DNA of 64,000 bases from Jatrophihabitans endophyticus (lineage in GTDB: Bacteria > Actinomycetota > Actinomycetes > Mycobacteriales > Jatrophihabitantaceae). Below the pieces are notes generated by a model, which did not search any database, was not told the DNA's origin, and worked only from the letters and a program-made list of their open reading frames with translations. Below are positions 44,426-52,482 of the stretch, in pieces; within the stretch, counting starts at the first letter, position 1; each line of letters begins with the position of its first letter. Location: positions 620,001 to 684,000 of the forward strand of contig NZ_FQVU01000003.1 of the NCBI RefSeq assembly GCF_900129455.1, in the 5' to 3' direction. A program made the translations under genes and the position numbers.

Positions 44426-45800
44426 GCACCGAGCGCAGGATCTGCTCCATCTCGTCGAACTCGGCCTGCCCCACGACGAGCGGCGGCGAGAGCTGGATGA
44501 CGGGCTCGCCGCGGTCGTCCGCGCGGCAGTACAGCCCCGCCTCGAACAGCGCGCGGGAGAGGAACCCGCGCAGCAGCCGCTCGGACTCGTCGGCGTCGAA
44601 GGTCTCCTTGGTCGCCTTGTCCTTGACCATCTCGATGCCGTAGAAGAACCCGTCGCCGCGGACGTCGCCGACGATGGGCAGGTCGAGCAGCTTCTCCAGC
44701 GTCGAGCGGAACGCACCCTCGTGCTGCAGCACGTGTTGGGTGAGGCCCTCGCGTTCGAAGATGTCGAGGTTCTTCATGGCGACCGCGGCCGAGACCGGAT
44801 GGCCACCGAAGGTGTAACCGTGCGCGAAGGTGGCGTCGCCGGTGAAGAACGGCTCGGCCACGCGGTCGCTCACGACGGTGGCGCCGATGGGGGAGTAGCC
44901 GCTGGTGAGGCCCTTGGCACAGGTGATGATGTCGGGCACGTAGCCGAACTTGTCGCAGCCGAACATCGTCCCGAGCCGACCGAAGGCGCAGATGACCTCG
45001 TCGGACACCAGCAGCACGTCGTGCTTGTCGCAGATTGCGCGAAGTCGCTCGAAATAGCCGGGCGGCGGGGGGAAGCAGCCGCCGGAGTTCTGCACCGGCT
45101 CGACGAAGACCGCCGCGACGGTGTCGGGGCCCTCCATCTCGATGGCGATGTCGATCTGGTCGGCGGCCCACCGGCCGAAGGCCTCGAGATCGTCGCCGTG
45201 CTCCGGCGCCCGGTAGAAGTTGGTGTTCGCGGCCTTGTGGGCGCCGGGGACGAGGGGCTCGAAGAACTTCTTGGCGTCGGGGATGCCGGTGATGGACAGC
45301 GCGCCCTGCGGCGTGCCGTGGTAGGCGATCGACCGGCTGATCACCTTGTGCTTCATCGGCTTGCCGGTGAGCTTGAAGAACTGCTTGGCGAGCTTCCACG
45401 CGGTCTCGACGGCCTCACCGCCGCCGGTGGTGAAGAAGACCTTGTTCAGGTCGCCCGGTGCGTAGGCGGCGAGCCGGTCGGCCAGCTCGACGGCCGGTGG
45501 GTGCGCGTAGGACCACAGCGGGAAGAACGCCAGCTCGCGCGCCTGGTCGTAGGCGGCGCGGGCGAGCTCCTCGCGGCCGTGCCCGGCCTGCACCACGAAC
45601 AGCCCGGCGAGGCCGTCGAGATAGGCCCGGCCGTCGGCGTCGTACACGCGCGCGCCGTCGCCGCGCACGATCGTGGGCACCGGTGCCGAGGCGTAGGACG
45701 ACATGCGGGTGAAGTGCATCCACAGGTGTTCGCGGGCCTTGGCCGACAGGTCGCCGACGTCGTGCGTGGCACCGCTGGTCTCGATCGGGGTGGTGGTCAT
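44400..45800 (-). CDS. class III PLP aminotransferase (putrescine/GABA-type)
   Basis: 466-aa fold-type I aminotransferase with FTTGGGEAVETAWKLAKQF, AYHGTPQGALS, AVFVEPVQNSGGCF, the DEVICAFGRLG motif and a PLP lysine in ITCAKGLTSGYSP. Closest in pattern to putrescine/beta-alanine/GABA-pyruvate aminotransferases. It shares one base with the upstream Lrp gene (TGATG) and sits with an APC permease and a saccharopine-dehydrogenase-like gene, suggesting uptake and catabolism of a diamine or amino acid (inference). Confidence 0.92.
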   Translation of the reverse strand: MTTTPIETSGATHDVGDLSAKAREHLWMHFTRMSSYASAPVPTIVRGDGARVYDADGRAYLDGLAGLFVVQAGHGREELARAAYDQARELAFFPLWSYAHPPAVELADRLAAYAPGDLNKVFFTTGGGEAVETAWKLAKQFFKLTGKPMKHKVISRSIAYHGTPQGALSITGIPDAKKFFEPLVPGAHKAANTNFYRAPEHGDDLEAFGRWAADQIDIAIEMEGPDTVAAVFVEPVQNSGGCFPPPPGYFERLRAICDKHDVLLVSDEVICAFGRLGTMFGCDKFGYVPDIITCAKGLTSGYSPIGATVVSDRVAEPFFTGDATFAHGYTFGGHPVSAAVAMKNLDIFEREGLTQHVLQHEGAFRSTLEKLLDLPIVGDVRGDGFFYGIEMVKDKATKETFDADESERLLRGFLSRALFEAGLYCRADDRGEPVIQLSPPLVVGQAEFDEMEQILRSVLTEAWERL

Positions 45801-46264
45801 CAGCGAGCTCCCCAGTTGTAGGTCTGCTTGACGAGCTTGAGGTAGACGAAGGACTCGGTGCGCACCACGCCCTCGATGGTGCGGATGCGGCCGTTGACGA
45901 GGTCGAGCAGGTGGGCGTCGTCCTCGACGACGACCTCGGCCAGCAGGTCGACCGACCCGGCGGTGACGACGATGTAGTCGACCTCGTCGAGCTCGCGCAG
46001 CCGGTCGGCGACGGCCTCGATGTTGCCCGAGGTCGTGATCGCGAGCATGGCCTGCCGGGCCAGCCCGGTGCGCAGCGGGTCGGTGACGGCGACGATCTGC
46101 ATCACGCCGGTGTCGACCAGCTTCTGCACCCGCTGCCGGACCGCGGCCTCGCTCAGCCCGACCGCCTTGCCGATGGTCGCGTACGGGCGCCGGCCGTCCT
46201 CCTGCAGCTGCTCGATGATCGCGCGGGAGATGTCGTCGAGACCGCCGCGTGGCGCGGATGTCAT
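45800..46264 (-). CDS. Lrp/AsnC-family transcription regulator
   Basis: 154-aa regulator: N-terminal HTH (about 8-60, LDDISRAIIEQLQEDGRRPYATIGKAVGLSEAAVRQRVQKL) and a RAM ligand-binding domain (about 70-150, AMLAITTSGNIEAVADRLREL, SFVYLKLVKQTY). It is translationally coupled to the aminotransferase gene, which it probably controls. A perfect 8-bp inverted repeat lies 26-57 nt upstream of its start. Confidence 0.94.
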   Translation of the reverse strand: MTSAPRGGLDDISRAIIEQLQEDGRRPYATIGKAVGLSEAAVRQRVQKLVDTGVMQIVAVTDPLRTGLARQAMLAITTSGNIEAVADRLRELDEVDYIVVTAGSVDLLAEVVVEDDAHLLDLVNGRIRTIEGVVRTESFVYLKLVKQTYNWGAR

Positions 46265-46289
46265 CGCATCAACCCTTCGTAGCTACGCG

Positions 46290-46321
46290 ATCCGTTGCGG
46301 CGACGGTATCAGACAACGGAT
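46290..46321. promoter_or_regulatory. candidate Lrp operator (inverted repeat)
   Basis: ATCCGTTG (46290-46297) and CAACGGAT (46314-46321), separated by 16 nt, just upstream of the lrp start and overlapping the permease stop. It may be an autoregulatory site or a weak terminator. Confidence 0.45.
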
Positions 46322-47910
46322 TTCGATCCAGGGGCTGCCGATTCGGTGTCCGGCACGAGGGTGGGGGTGTTCGCGTTCAACGTCTCGCCGCGGAAGAAGG
46401 CCGGTGCCTTGGCCCGCCAGAGGGCCATCAGCACGAGACCGATCACGAAGGTGCCGATGCCGATGAAGAAGACGCCGCCGATGTGCCAGTGCGGGGGGAA
46501 GGGCAGCAGCCAGCCGGTGTAGCTCGAACTCACGTCGCTCGGCGCCAGCCAGGAGTCCTTGATGCTCCAGATCATCGCGAAGAGCAGGATCACGCCGCCC
46601 AGGAAGGGCAGCAGGCCCTGGAAGACGAAGTTGCGGGGGCTGCTGGTGAGGTTGCGCCGGTAGTACCAGGCGCAGGTGAAGCCGGTCATGCCGTAGTAGA
46701 ACGCGATCATCATGCCCAACGCGGTGACGCAGTCGGCGATGATCGAGCCGTCGCTGCCGAGGAAGTTGATCGCCGCGTAGAGCGCGATCGAGACGCCGCC
46801 GAACGTGAGCGTCGAGACCGTCGGCGTGAGGAAGCGCGGATGCGTCCGGGCGAACGAGTCGGGCAGCGCCTTGTAGACCGCCATCGACAGCGAGGTGCGC
46901 GCCGTCGGCAGGATCGTCGTCTGCGTGGACGCCGCGGCCGAGGTCAGCACCAGGAACAGCAGCAGGTGCGTCATGACCGAGCCGTAGGTGCCGCCACCGA
47001 AGACGGCGTGCCCGAGCGGGCTGAAGATGTCGCTGGCGTTGTGGGAGTTGTTGAGCCCGATGCCCTTGTCGCCCACGCCGGCGAAGGACTGGCTCGACAG
47101 GGTCAGCAGGACGTAGGTGACGAGCAGCAGCACGGTCGAGAGCACCGCGGCGCGCCCCGGGGTCTTGCCCGGGTCGGCGGTCTCCTCGTTCACCGCGACG
47201 GCGGAGTCCCAACCCCAGTAGATGAACAGCATGAGCACGAGGCCGCGCACGAAGGACGAGAAGTCCGAGACGGCGAAGGGGTTGAACCAGTCCCACGACA
47301 TGCCGATCGCCTGTGGTCCGGCCGTGCCTGCGCCGACCTTCATGAGTGCGGTGATCGCGAAGATCAGCAGCACGATGATCTCCAGGACGAGGAACACCTT
47401 CTGCAGCCACGCCGACAGCTCGACGCCGACGTAGCAGATCAGCGTCATCACGGCGATCCACGCGATGCCGACGAGCAGGACCCGGCCGTCGACGGCGTTG
47501 CTGCCGATGCCGTCGGCGTTGAAGAGCAGGAACAGGTACTGCGCGGCCACCTGCGCGAGGCTGGCCATGACCAGGATGTCGGCGGCGATGATGCCCCAGC
47601 CGCCGAGCCACCCGGTCTTCGGTCCGAAGGCACGGGTGGCCCAGGTGAAGGTCGTGCCGCAGTCCGGGTCGGCCTTGTTCAGCTCCTGGTAGCCGATCGC
47701 GGTGAAGAGCATGGGGATGAAGGCGAGGAAGACGATGATCGGCGACTGCACGCCGACGAACGCGACGATGAAGCCGAGCGTGGCGGCGAGGCTGTAGGCC
47801 GGCGCGGTCGACGCGACGCCGATCACGACGGTGGACGCCAGTCCCAGCGCGCCGGACTTCAGGCCCTTGCCGACGGGTCCCTCGGGATCCTGCCTCGTCA
47901 ACAGCGTCAC
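46309..47910 (-). CDS. APC-family amino-acid/polyamine permease
   Basis: 533-aa membrane transporter with about twelve helices, beginning GALGLASTVVIGVASTAPAYSLAATLGF and containing CGTTFTWATRAFGPKTGWLGGW and YWGWDSAVAVNEETADP. C-terminal polar tail. GTG 47910 has GGGGGA six nt upstream and places the family N-terminus well. An upstream TTG (47976) extends the frame without homology. Likely imports the substrate of the downstream aminotransferase. Same strand as the Lrp and aminotransferase genes. Confidence 0.9.
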   Translation of the reverse strand: MTLLTRQDPEGPVGKGLKSGALGLASTVVIGVASTAPAYSLAATLGFIVAFVGVQSPIIVFLAFIPMLFTAIGYQELNKADPDCGTTFTWATRAFGPKTGWLGGWGIIAADILVMASLAQVAAQYLFLLFNADGIGSNAVDGRVLLVGIAWIAVMTLICYVGVELSAWLQKVFLVLEIIVLLIFAITALMKVGAGTAGPQAIGMSWDWFNPFAVSDFSSFVRGLVLMLFIYWGWDSAVAVNEETADPGKTPGRAAVLSTVLLLVTYVLLTLSSQSFAGVGDKGIGLNNSHNASDIFSPLGHAVFGGGTYGSVMTHLLLFLVLTSAAASTQTTILPTARTSLSMAVYKALPDSFARTHPRFLTPTVSTLTFGGVSIALYAAINFLGSDGSIIADCVTALGMMIAFYYGMTGFTCAWYYRRNLTSSPRNFVFQGLLPFLGGVILLFAMIWSIKDSWLAPSDVSSSYTGWLLPFPPHWHIGGVFFIGIGTFVIGLVLMALWRAKAPAFFRGETLNANTPTLVPDTESAAPGSKSVV

Positions 47911-48031
47911 ATCGTCCCCCAGGTCGCGGCGTTCAGCGGTCAGTGCGTTTATCGCAGCTTGCAGTGTCGTCGGCAAGGGTTTCGCGCGTGTAACAACATG
48001 TCGACCATGGATTCCGCAGCACCCGGGCGGT

Positions 48032-48037
48032 TAGGGT
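48032..48037 (+). promoter_or_regulatory. -10 hexamer of saccharopine-dehydrogenase-like gene (leaderless)
   Basis: TAGGGT seven nt before ATG 48045, with no Shine-Dalgarno. Confidence 0.55.
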
Positions 48038-48044
48038 CCGTCGC

Positions 48045-49259
48045 ATGCGCATCCTCATCCTCGGTGCCGGCGGCGTGGGTTCCGCCGCGGCCGGCATCCT
48101 CGCCCGCAGACCCTTCGCCGATCACGTGGTCGTGGCCGACTACGACCGCGCCCGCGCCGCAACCACCGTCACCGCGTTGGCCGACGACCGCTTCGTCGCC
48201 GCGCAGCTCGACGCGTCCGACCAGCGGGCCGTCGAGGCGCTGCTGCGCGACGAGCGGATCGACGCCGTGCTGGGCGCGACCGACCCGCGCTTCACGATGC
48301 CGATCTTCCGGGCGGCGCTGGCCGCCGGGGTCCACTACCTCGACATGGCGATGTCGCTGTCGCGCCCGCACCCGGACGAGCCCTACGCCCGGACCGGGGT
48401 GAAGCTCGGCGACGAGCAGTTCGAGCTCGCCGCCGAGTGGGAGGCGTCGGGGAAGCTGGCGCTCGTCGGCATCGGGGTCGAGCCGGGGCTGTCCGACGTC
48501 TTCGCCCGCTACGCCGCCGATCATCTGTTCGCCGAGATCGACGAGCTCGGGGTGCGCGACGGCGCCAACCTCGAGGTCGCCGGGTACGAGTTCGCGCCGT
48601 CGTTCTCCATCTGGACCACGATCGAGGAGTGCCTCAATCCGCCGGTCGTCTTCGAGAAGGACCGCGGCTGGTACACCACCGAGCCGTTCAGCGAGCCGGA
48701 GGTCTTCGACTTCCCCGACGGCATCGGCCCGGTCGAGTGCGTGAACGTCGAGCACGAGGAGGTGCTGTTGATGCCGCGCTGGGTGGACGCCAAGCGGGTG
48801 ACGTTCAAGTACGGCCTCGGCGACGAGTTCATCGGGGTGCTGAAGACCCTGCACAAGCTGGGTCTGGACTCGACGGAGAAGGTGAACGTCGGCGGGGCGC
48901 AGGTGTCGCCGCGCGACGTCGTCGCGGCCTGCCTGCCCAACCCCGCGACGCTTGGCGACCGGATGACCGGCAAGACCTGCGCCGGGCTGTGGGTCACCGG
49001 CACCGGAAAGGACGGCGCGCCGCGCTCGACCTACCTGTACCACGTGGTCGACAACGAGTGGTCGATGCGCGAGTACGGCGCGCAGGCGGTCGTGTGGCAG
49101 ACGGCGGTGAACCCGGTGGTGGCCCTCGAGCTGATCGCCACCGGCGTGTGGTCCGGCGCCGGCGTGCTCGGCCCCGAGGCCCTCGACGCAGTGCCGTTCC
49201 TCGAGCTGCTGGCGGGGGAGTACGGCTCGCCGTGGGGTCAGCAGGAGCTGAGCGGCTGA
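48045..49259 (+). CDS. saccharopine dehydrogenase-like oxidoreductase
   Basis: 404-aa NAD(P)-dependent protein with an N-terminal Rossmann fold (MRILILGAGGVGSAAAGILAR, VVVADYDRARA, GATDPRFTMPIFRAALAAGVHYLDMA) and a C-terminal saccharopine-dehydrogenase domain (GIGVEPGLSDVFARYA, VGGAQVSPRDVVAACLP). Candidate roles are lysine catabolism or carboxynorspermidine-type polyamine metabolism. Divergence from the permease/Lrp/aminotransferase group fits an amine pathway. Specificity is not resolved. Confidence 0.88.
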   Translation: MRILILGAGGVGSAAAGILARRPFADHVVVADYDRARAATTVTALADDRFVAAQLDASDQRAVEALLRDERIDAVLGATDPRFTMPIFRAALAAGVHYLDMAMSLSRPHPDEPYARTGVKLGDEQFELAAEWEASGKLALVGIGVEPGLSDVFARYAADHLFAEIDELGVRDGANLEVAGYEFAPSFSIWTTIEECLNPPVVFEKDRGWYTTEPFSEPEVFDFPDGIGPVECVNVEHEEVLLMPRWVDAKRVTFKYGLGDEFIGVLKTLHKLGLDSTEKVNVGGAQVSPRDVVAACLPNPATLGDRMTGKTCAGLWVTGTGKDGAPRSTYLYHVVDNEWSMREYGAQAVVWQTAVNPVVALELIATGVWSGAGVLGPEALDAVPFLELLAGEYGSPWGQQELSG

Positions 49260-49282
49260 ATCCGGTCGCCGGGGTCGGCAGT

Positions 49283-49302
49283 AACCTACGGCAGCGTAGG
49301 TT
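49283..49302. promoter_or_regulatory. perfect operator palindrome upstream of desaturase gene
   Basis: AACCTACG-GCAG-CGTAGGTT: 8-bp arms, 4-nt spacer, 25 nt upstream of the desaturase start. The form is typical of sites for TetR-family lipid regulators. The cognate regulator is not in the window. Confidence 0.7.
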
Positions 49303-49326
49303 TCTTCCGACCCCGAGGTGCGCGAC

Positions 49327-50325
49327 GTGACGATGCTCGAACCCGCGGACACCGACGCCGGCGTCCAGGCCCGGTTGCTGCACGACCTCGAGCCCGTGGT
49401 GGCCGAGAACCTCGACCGGCACCTGCGCACCGCCAAGCCGTGGCACCCGCACGACTACGTGCCGTGGAGCCGGGGACGGGACTTCGCGTTCCTGGGCGGG
49501 GAGGACTGGCGCCCCGAGGACTCGCCGCTGGACCCGGTCGCGCAGGTGTCGATGACGGTCAACCTGCTCACCGAGGACAACCTGCCCTCCTACCACCGCG
49601 AGATCGCGACCCGCTTCGGGCGCGACGGCGCGTGGGGCGAATGGGTCGGCCGGTGGACGGCCGAGGAGGGGCGGCACGGCATCGCGCTCCGCGACTACCT
49701 CGTCGTGACCCGCGGCGTCGACCCGGTGGAGCTCGAGAACCTGCGGATGACCCACATGCAGGCCGGCTACGACTCCGGGGACAAGACGGCGCTGCAGGCC
49801 GTCGCCTACGTGTCGTTCCAGGAGCTCGCGACCCGGGTCTCGCACCGCAACACGGCCGCCGCGACGGGTTGTCCGTTGGCCGAGCAGCTGCTCGCCCGCG
49901 TCGCCGCCGACGAGAACCTGCACATGGTCTTCTACCGCAACCTGGTCGCCGCGGCGCTGGACCGCGCGCCCGACGCGACGATGGCCGCGATCCGCGACGA
50001 GGTCGTCGGGTTCGCGATGCCCGGGCAGGGGATGCCGAACTTCCTGCGCAACTCGGCGACGATCGCCAAGGCCGGGATCTACGACCTGCGACTGCACCAC
50101 GACGACGTCGTGGCGCCGGTGCTGCGGTTCTGGCAGGTGTTCTCGCGCACCGACTTCGGCCCGGCCGGCGAGCAGGCGCGCGAGGAGCTCGCCGCGTTCA
50201 TGGCCGGGCTCGACGCCCAGGCGAGCCGCTTCGTCGAGAAGCGCGAGCGGCAGCGCGAACGCGACGCGGACCGCGCTACTGGCGCCAGGAGTGCTTCCGG
50301 CGCTGCCGGTCGACCAGCAACATGA
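49327..50325 (+). CDS. acyl-ACP desaturase (stearoyl-ACP desaturase family)
   Basis: 332-aa soluble di-iron desaturase that would introduce a double bond into acyl-ACP, like mycobacterial DesA proteins. Iron-ligand motifs are WTAEEGRHGIALRDYL (EExxH) and ADENLHMVFYRNL (second ExxH). N-terminal LEPVVAENLDRHL and PWHPHDYVPWSRGRDF are family hallmarks. GTG 49327 is chosen because GAGG lies eight nt upstream; GTG 49318 is an alternative. The 3' end overlaps the convergent DUF2631 gene by 50 nt. Confidence 0.92.
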   Translation: MTMLEPADTDAGVQARLLHDLEPVVAENLDRHLRTAKPWHPHDYVPWSRGRDFAFLGGEDWRPEDSPLDPVAQVSMTVNLLTEDNLPSYHREIATRFGRDGAWGEWVGRWTAEEGRHGIALRDYLVVTRGVDPVELENLRMTHMQAGYDSGDKTALQAVAYVSFQELATRVSHRNTAAATGCPLAEQLLARVAADENLHMVFYRNLVAAALDRAPDATMAAIRDEVVGFAMPGQGMPNFLRNSATIAKAGIYDLRLHHDDVVAPVLRFWQVFSRTDFGPAGEQAREELAAFMAGLDAQASRFVEKRERQRERDADRATGARSASGAAGRPAT

Positions 50326-50554
50326 CGAACAGGATGCCGGCGGAGATGCCGAGGAAGAGCGCGCCCTGCAGGTTGTAGTGCGTCGAGGTCATCATCAGCA
50401 GCAGGATGACGATCGACACCCAGCCGCCGATGCGGGCGCCGCGGCCCCACTCGCCGTGCCAGCCCCAGTCCTCGGGGTGCTCGTCCGGGGGGTGGTGCTT
50501 GTAGTCGTCGGGCAGGGTCAGATCGGGCTGCTCGCTGCCGGGCTTGAGGGCCAC
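50276..50554 (-). CDS. DUF2631 membrane protein
   Basis: 92-aa protein with the DUF2631 motif HPEDWGWHGEWGRGARIGGW followed by two hydrophobic helices (VSIVILLLMMTSTHYN and ALFLGISAGILFVMLLV) and a basic tail. Function unknown. GTG 50554 has CAGGAG eight nt upstream. Its end overlaps the desaturase 3' coding region on the other strand. Confidence 0.85.
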   Translation of the reverse strand: MALKPGSEQPDLTLPDDYKHHPPDEHPEDWGWHGEWGRGARIGGWVSIVILLLMMTSTHYNLQGALFLGISAGILFVMLLVDRQRRKHSWRQ

Positions 50555-50642
50555 GTTCGTGCTCCTGTCGGGCGGTCGTCCACCGGGTCGTCGCGCGTGC
50601 CGACACGCGGGACGCCCTCATTCTGGCACCCCGTCCGGTCGC

Positions 50643-50648
50643 TACCGT
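50643..50648 (+). promoter_or_regulatory. -10 hexamer of namH (leaderless)
   Basis: TACCGT six nt before ATG 50655, with no Shine-Dalgarno. Confidence 0.5.
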
Positions 50649-50654
50649 GATCGC

Positions 50655-52307
50655 ATGCGTATCACCGGTTGCGGCCACGCGAGCGTGTTCCTCGAGACCG
50701 CCCATGGCACCGTCCTCACCGACCCGTGGGTGAACCCCGCGTACTTCGGTTCCTGGTTCCCGTTCCCCGACAACTCCGGGCTGGACTGGGACACGCTGGG
50801 CAAGGCCGACTACCTGTTCGTCTCGCACCTGCACCGCGACCACTTCGATCCCGAGACCCTGCGCAAGCACATCTCGAAGAAGACGACGGTGCTGCTGCCG
50901 GAGTACCCGACCTCCGAGCTCGAGGACTCGCTGCGCGACTGTGGCTTCACCTCGTTCGTCAAGCCGCGCTCGGGTGAGGTGGTCGACCTCGACGGGCTCG
51001 AGATCATGATCCAGGCGCTGACGTCGCCGACCGACGGGCCGATCGGCGACTCCTCGCTGTGGCTGTCCGACGGCCACTACCGCGTCCTCAACCAGAACGA
51101 CGCGCGTCCGTCGGAGCTCTCGGAGTTCCGCGAGCTCGGGCCCGTCGACGCGTACCTCATCCAGTTCTCCGGCGCGATCTGGTTCCCGATGGTGTACGAG
51201 CTGCCGCAGCGGGCGAAGGCGGCGATGGGGCTGACCAAGCGGGAGCGGCAGTTCGACCGCACGCTGCGCTACATCGAGGAGATGGACGCCCGCTTCGTCT
51301 TCCCGACCGCGGGGCCGCCCTGCTTCCTCGACGACGAGCTGTGGGGCTTCAACGACATCTTCGGTGACGAGTCGAACATCTTCCCCGACCAACTCGTCTT
51401 CCTCGACTGGCTGCGCGAGAAGGGGCACGACGAGGGACGGCTGCTGCTGCCCGGCACGCGGGCCGACGTCACCGACCCGGCCTGCTCGGTCGTGCACCCG
51501 TACGAGCCCCAGACCATCTACGCCTCGAACGAGACCAAGACCGCCTACCTGCGCGACATGAAGGAGCGGCGGCAGCCCGAGGTCGAGGCCGCGAAGGCGA
51601 CCTGGCCGCACCCCGAGATCGACATCCTGGCCTCGCTGCAGGAGTGGTTCACCCCGCTGCTCGAGGCGTCGGTGCACATCGCCGACGGCATCGACGGCGG
51701 CGTCCGCTTCACCTTCGAGGACGCACCTGTCGAGGAGGGTGGACGCGGCGACGTCGACATCCTGATCGACTTCGTCGAGCGCAACGTCCGCCCCTACGAC
51801 GGGGAGAAGGTGCGGTACCGGTTCCGCACGCGGCGCGCGTACGTCGAGCAGCTCATCGCCGAGCACGAGATCGACTGGGTGAACTCGCTGTTCCTGTCGT
51901 GCCGGTTCTCGGCCCAGCGCATCGGCCCGTACAACGAGTTCGTCTACGTGTTCTTCAAGTGCCTGTCCGAGGAGCGGCTCAACTACGCCGAGGGCTGGTT
52001 CCTCGAGCAGAACTCCGCCCAGGCCGCCGAGACCATCGTGCTCGCCGACGACGACGGCACCCGCTGGGAGATGCAGCGCCGCTGCCCGCACCTCAAGGCC
52101 GACCTCTCCCGCTTCGGCACGGTCGCCGACGGCGTGATGACCTGTCAGATGCACGGCTGGAAGTGGCGGCTCTCGGACGGCAAGTGCCTGAGCTCGGTCG
52201 GCCACGACCTGCGCTGCGCCCCCGAAGGCGAGTCGGTCCCCGGTGCCGAGCCGGTGCCGCACGACGCGCACCGCGGTCATCACGACGCCGAGGCCGAGTC
52301 GGCCTGA
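50655..52307 (+). CDS. namH: Rieske/MBL-fold UDP-MurNAc hydroxylase NamH
   Basis: 550-aa two-domain oxygenase. The N-terminal metallo-beta-lactamase fold has HxHxDH (H58, H60, D62, H63; FVSHLHRDHFD). The C-terminal Rieske [2Fe-2S] domain has CxH (C477, H479) and CxxH (C497, H500; CQMHGWKW). This architecture and length match mycobacterial NamH (Rv3818), which hydroxylates the N-acetyl group of UDP-MurNAc to give N-glycolyl muramic acid in peptidoglycan. CMP-Neu5Ac hydroxylases are related, but sialic acid genes are absent here. Monocistronic. Confidence 0.85.
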   Translation: MRITGCGHASVFLETAHGTVLTDPWVNPAYFGSWFPFPDNSGLDWDTLGKADYLFVSHLHRDHFDPETLRKHISKKTTVLLPEYPTSELEDSLRDCGFTSFVKPRSGEVVDLDGLEIMIQALTSPTDGPIGDSSLWLSDGHYRVLNQNDARPSELSEFRELGPVDAYLIQFSGAIWFPMVYELPQRAKAAMGLTKRERQFDRTLRYIEEMDARFVFPTAGPPCFLDDELWGFNDIFGDESNIFPDQLVFLDWLREKGHDEGRLLLPGTRADVTDPACSVVHPYEPQTIYASNETKTAYLRDMKERRQPEVEAAKATWPHPEIDILASLQEWFTPLLEASVHIADGIDGGVRFTFEDAPVEEGGRGDVDILIDFVERNVRPYDGEKVRYRFRTRRAYVEQLIAEHEIDWVNSLFLSCRFSAQRIGPYNEFVYVFFKCLSEERLNYAEGWFLEQNSAQAAETIVLADDDGTRWEMQRRCPHLKADLSRFGTVADGVMTCQMHGWKWRLSDGKCLSSVGHDLRCAPEGESVPGAEPVPHDAHRGHHDAEAESA

Positions 52308-52361
52308 CGGGCAGGCGTCCTGGGTCGGGAGATCGGCCGGCGGGCGTCGGCGGACTGTCGA

Positions 52362-52398
52362 GTCTCGGGACTTCGCTCACGGACCGATGTCCCGAGAC
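52362..52398 (+). terminator. hairpin downstream of namH
   Basis: Perfect 10-bp inverted repeat GTCTCGGGAC / GTCCCGAGAC with a 17-nt loop, 54 nt after the namH stop. A probable terminator, without a clear T-run. Confidence 0.5.
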
Positions 52399-52470
52399 AA
52401 CCCGTGTCAGCACTGTCCCGGGGCACGACTCGGGCCTGTGGACAACCGCTGATGAGAACGCATCTGTCGA

Positions 52471-52476
52471 TACGCT
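52471..52476 (+). promoter_or_regulatory. -10 hexamer of HNH gene (leaderless)
   Basis: TACGCT six nt before GTG 52483. No Shine-Dalgarno is present, so the HNH-tRNA transcript probably starts at the start codon. Confidence 0.5.
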
Positions 52477-52482
52477 CTGCTG

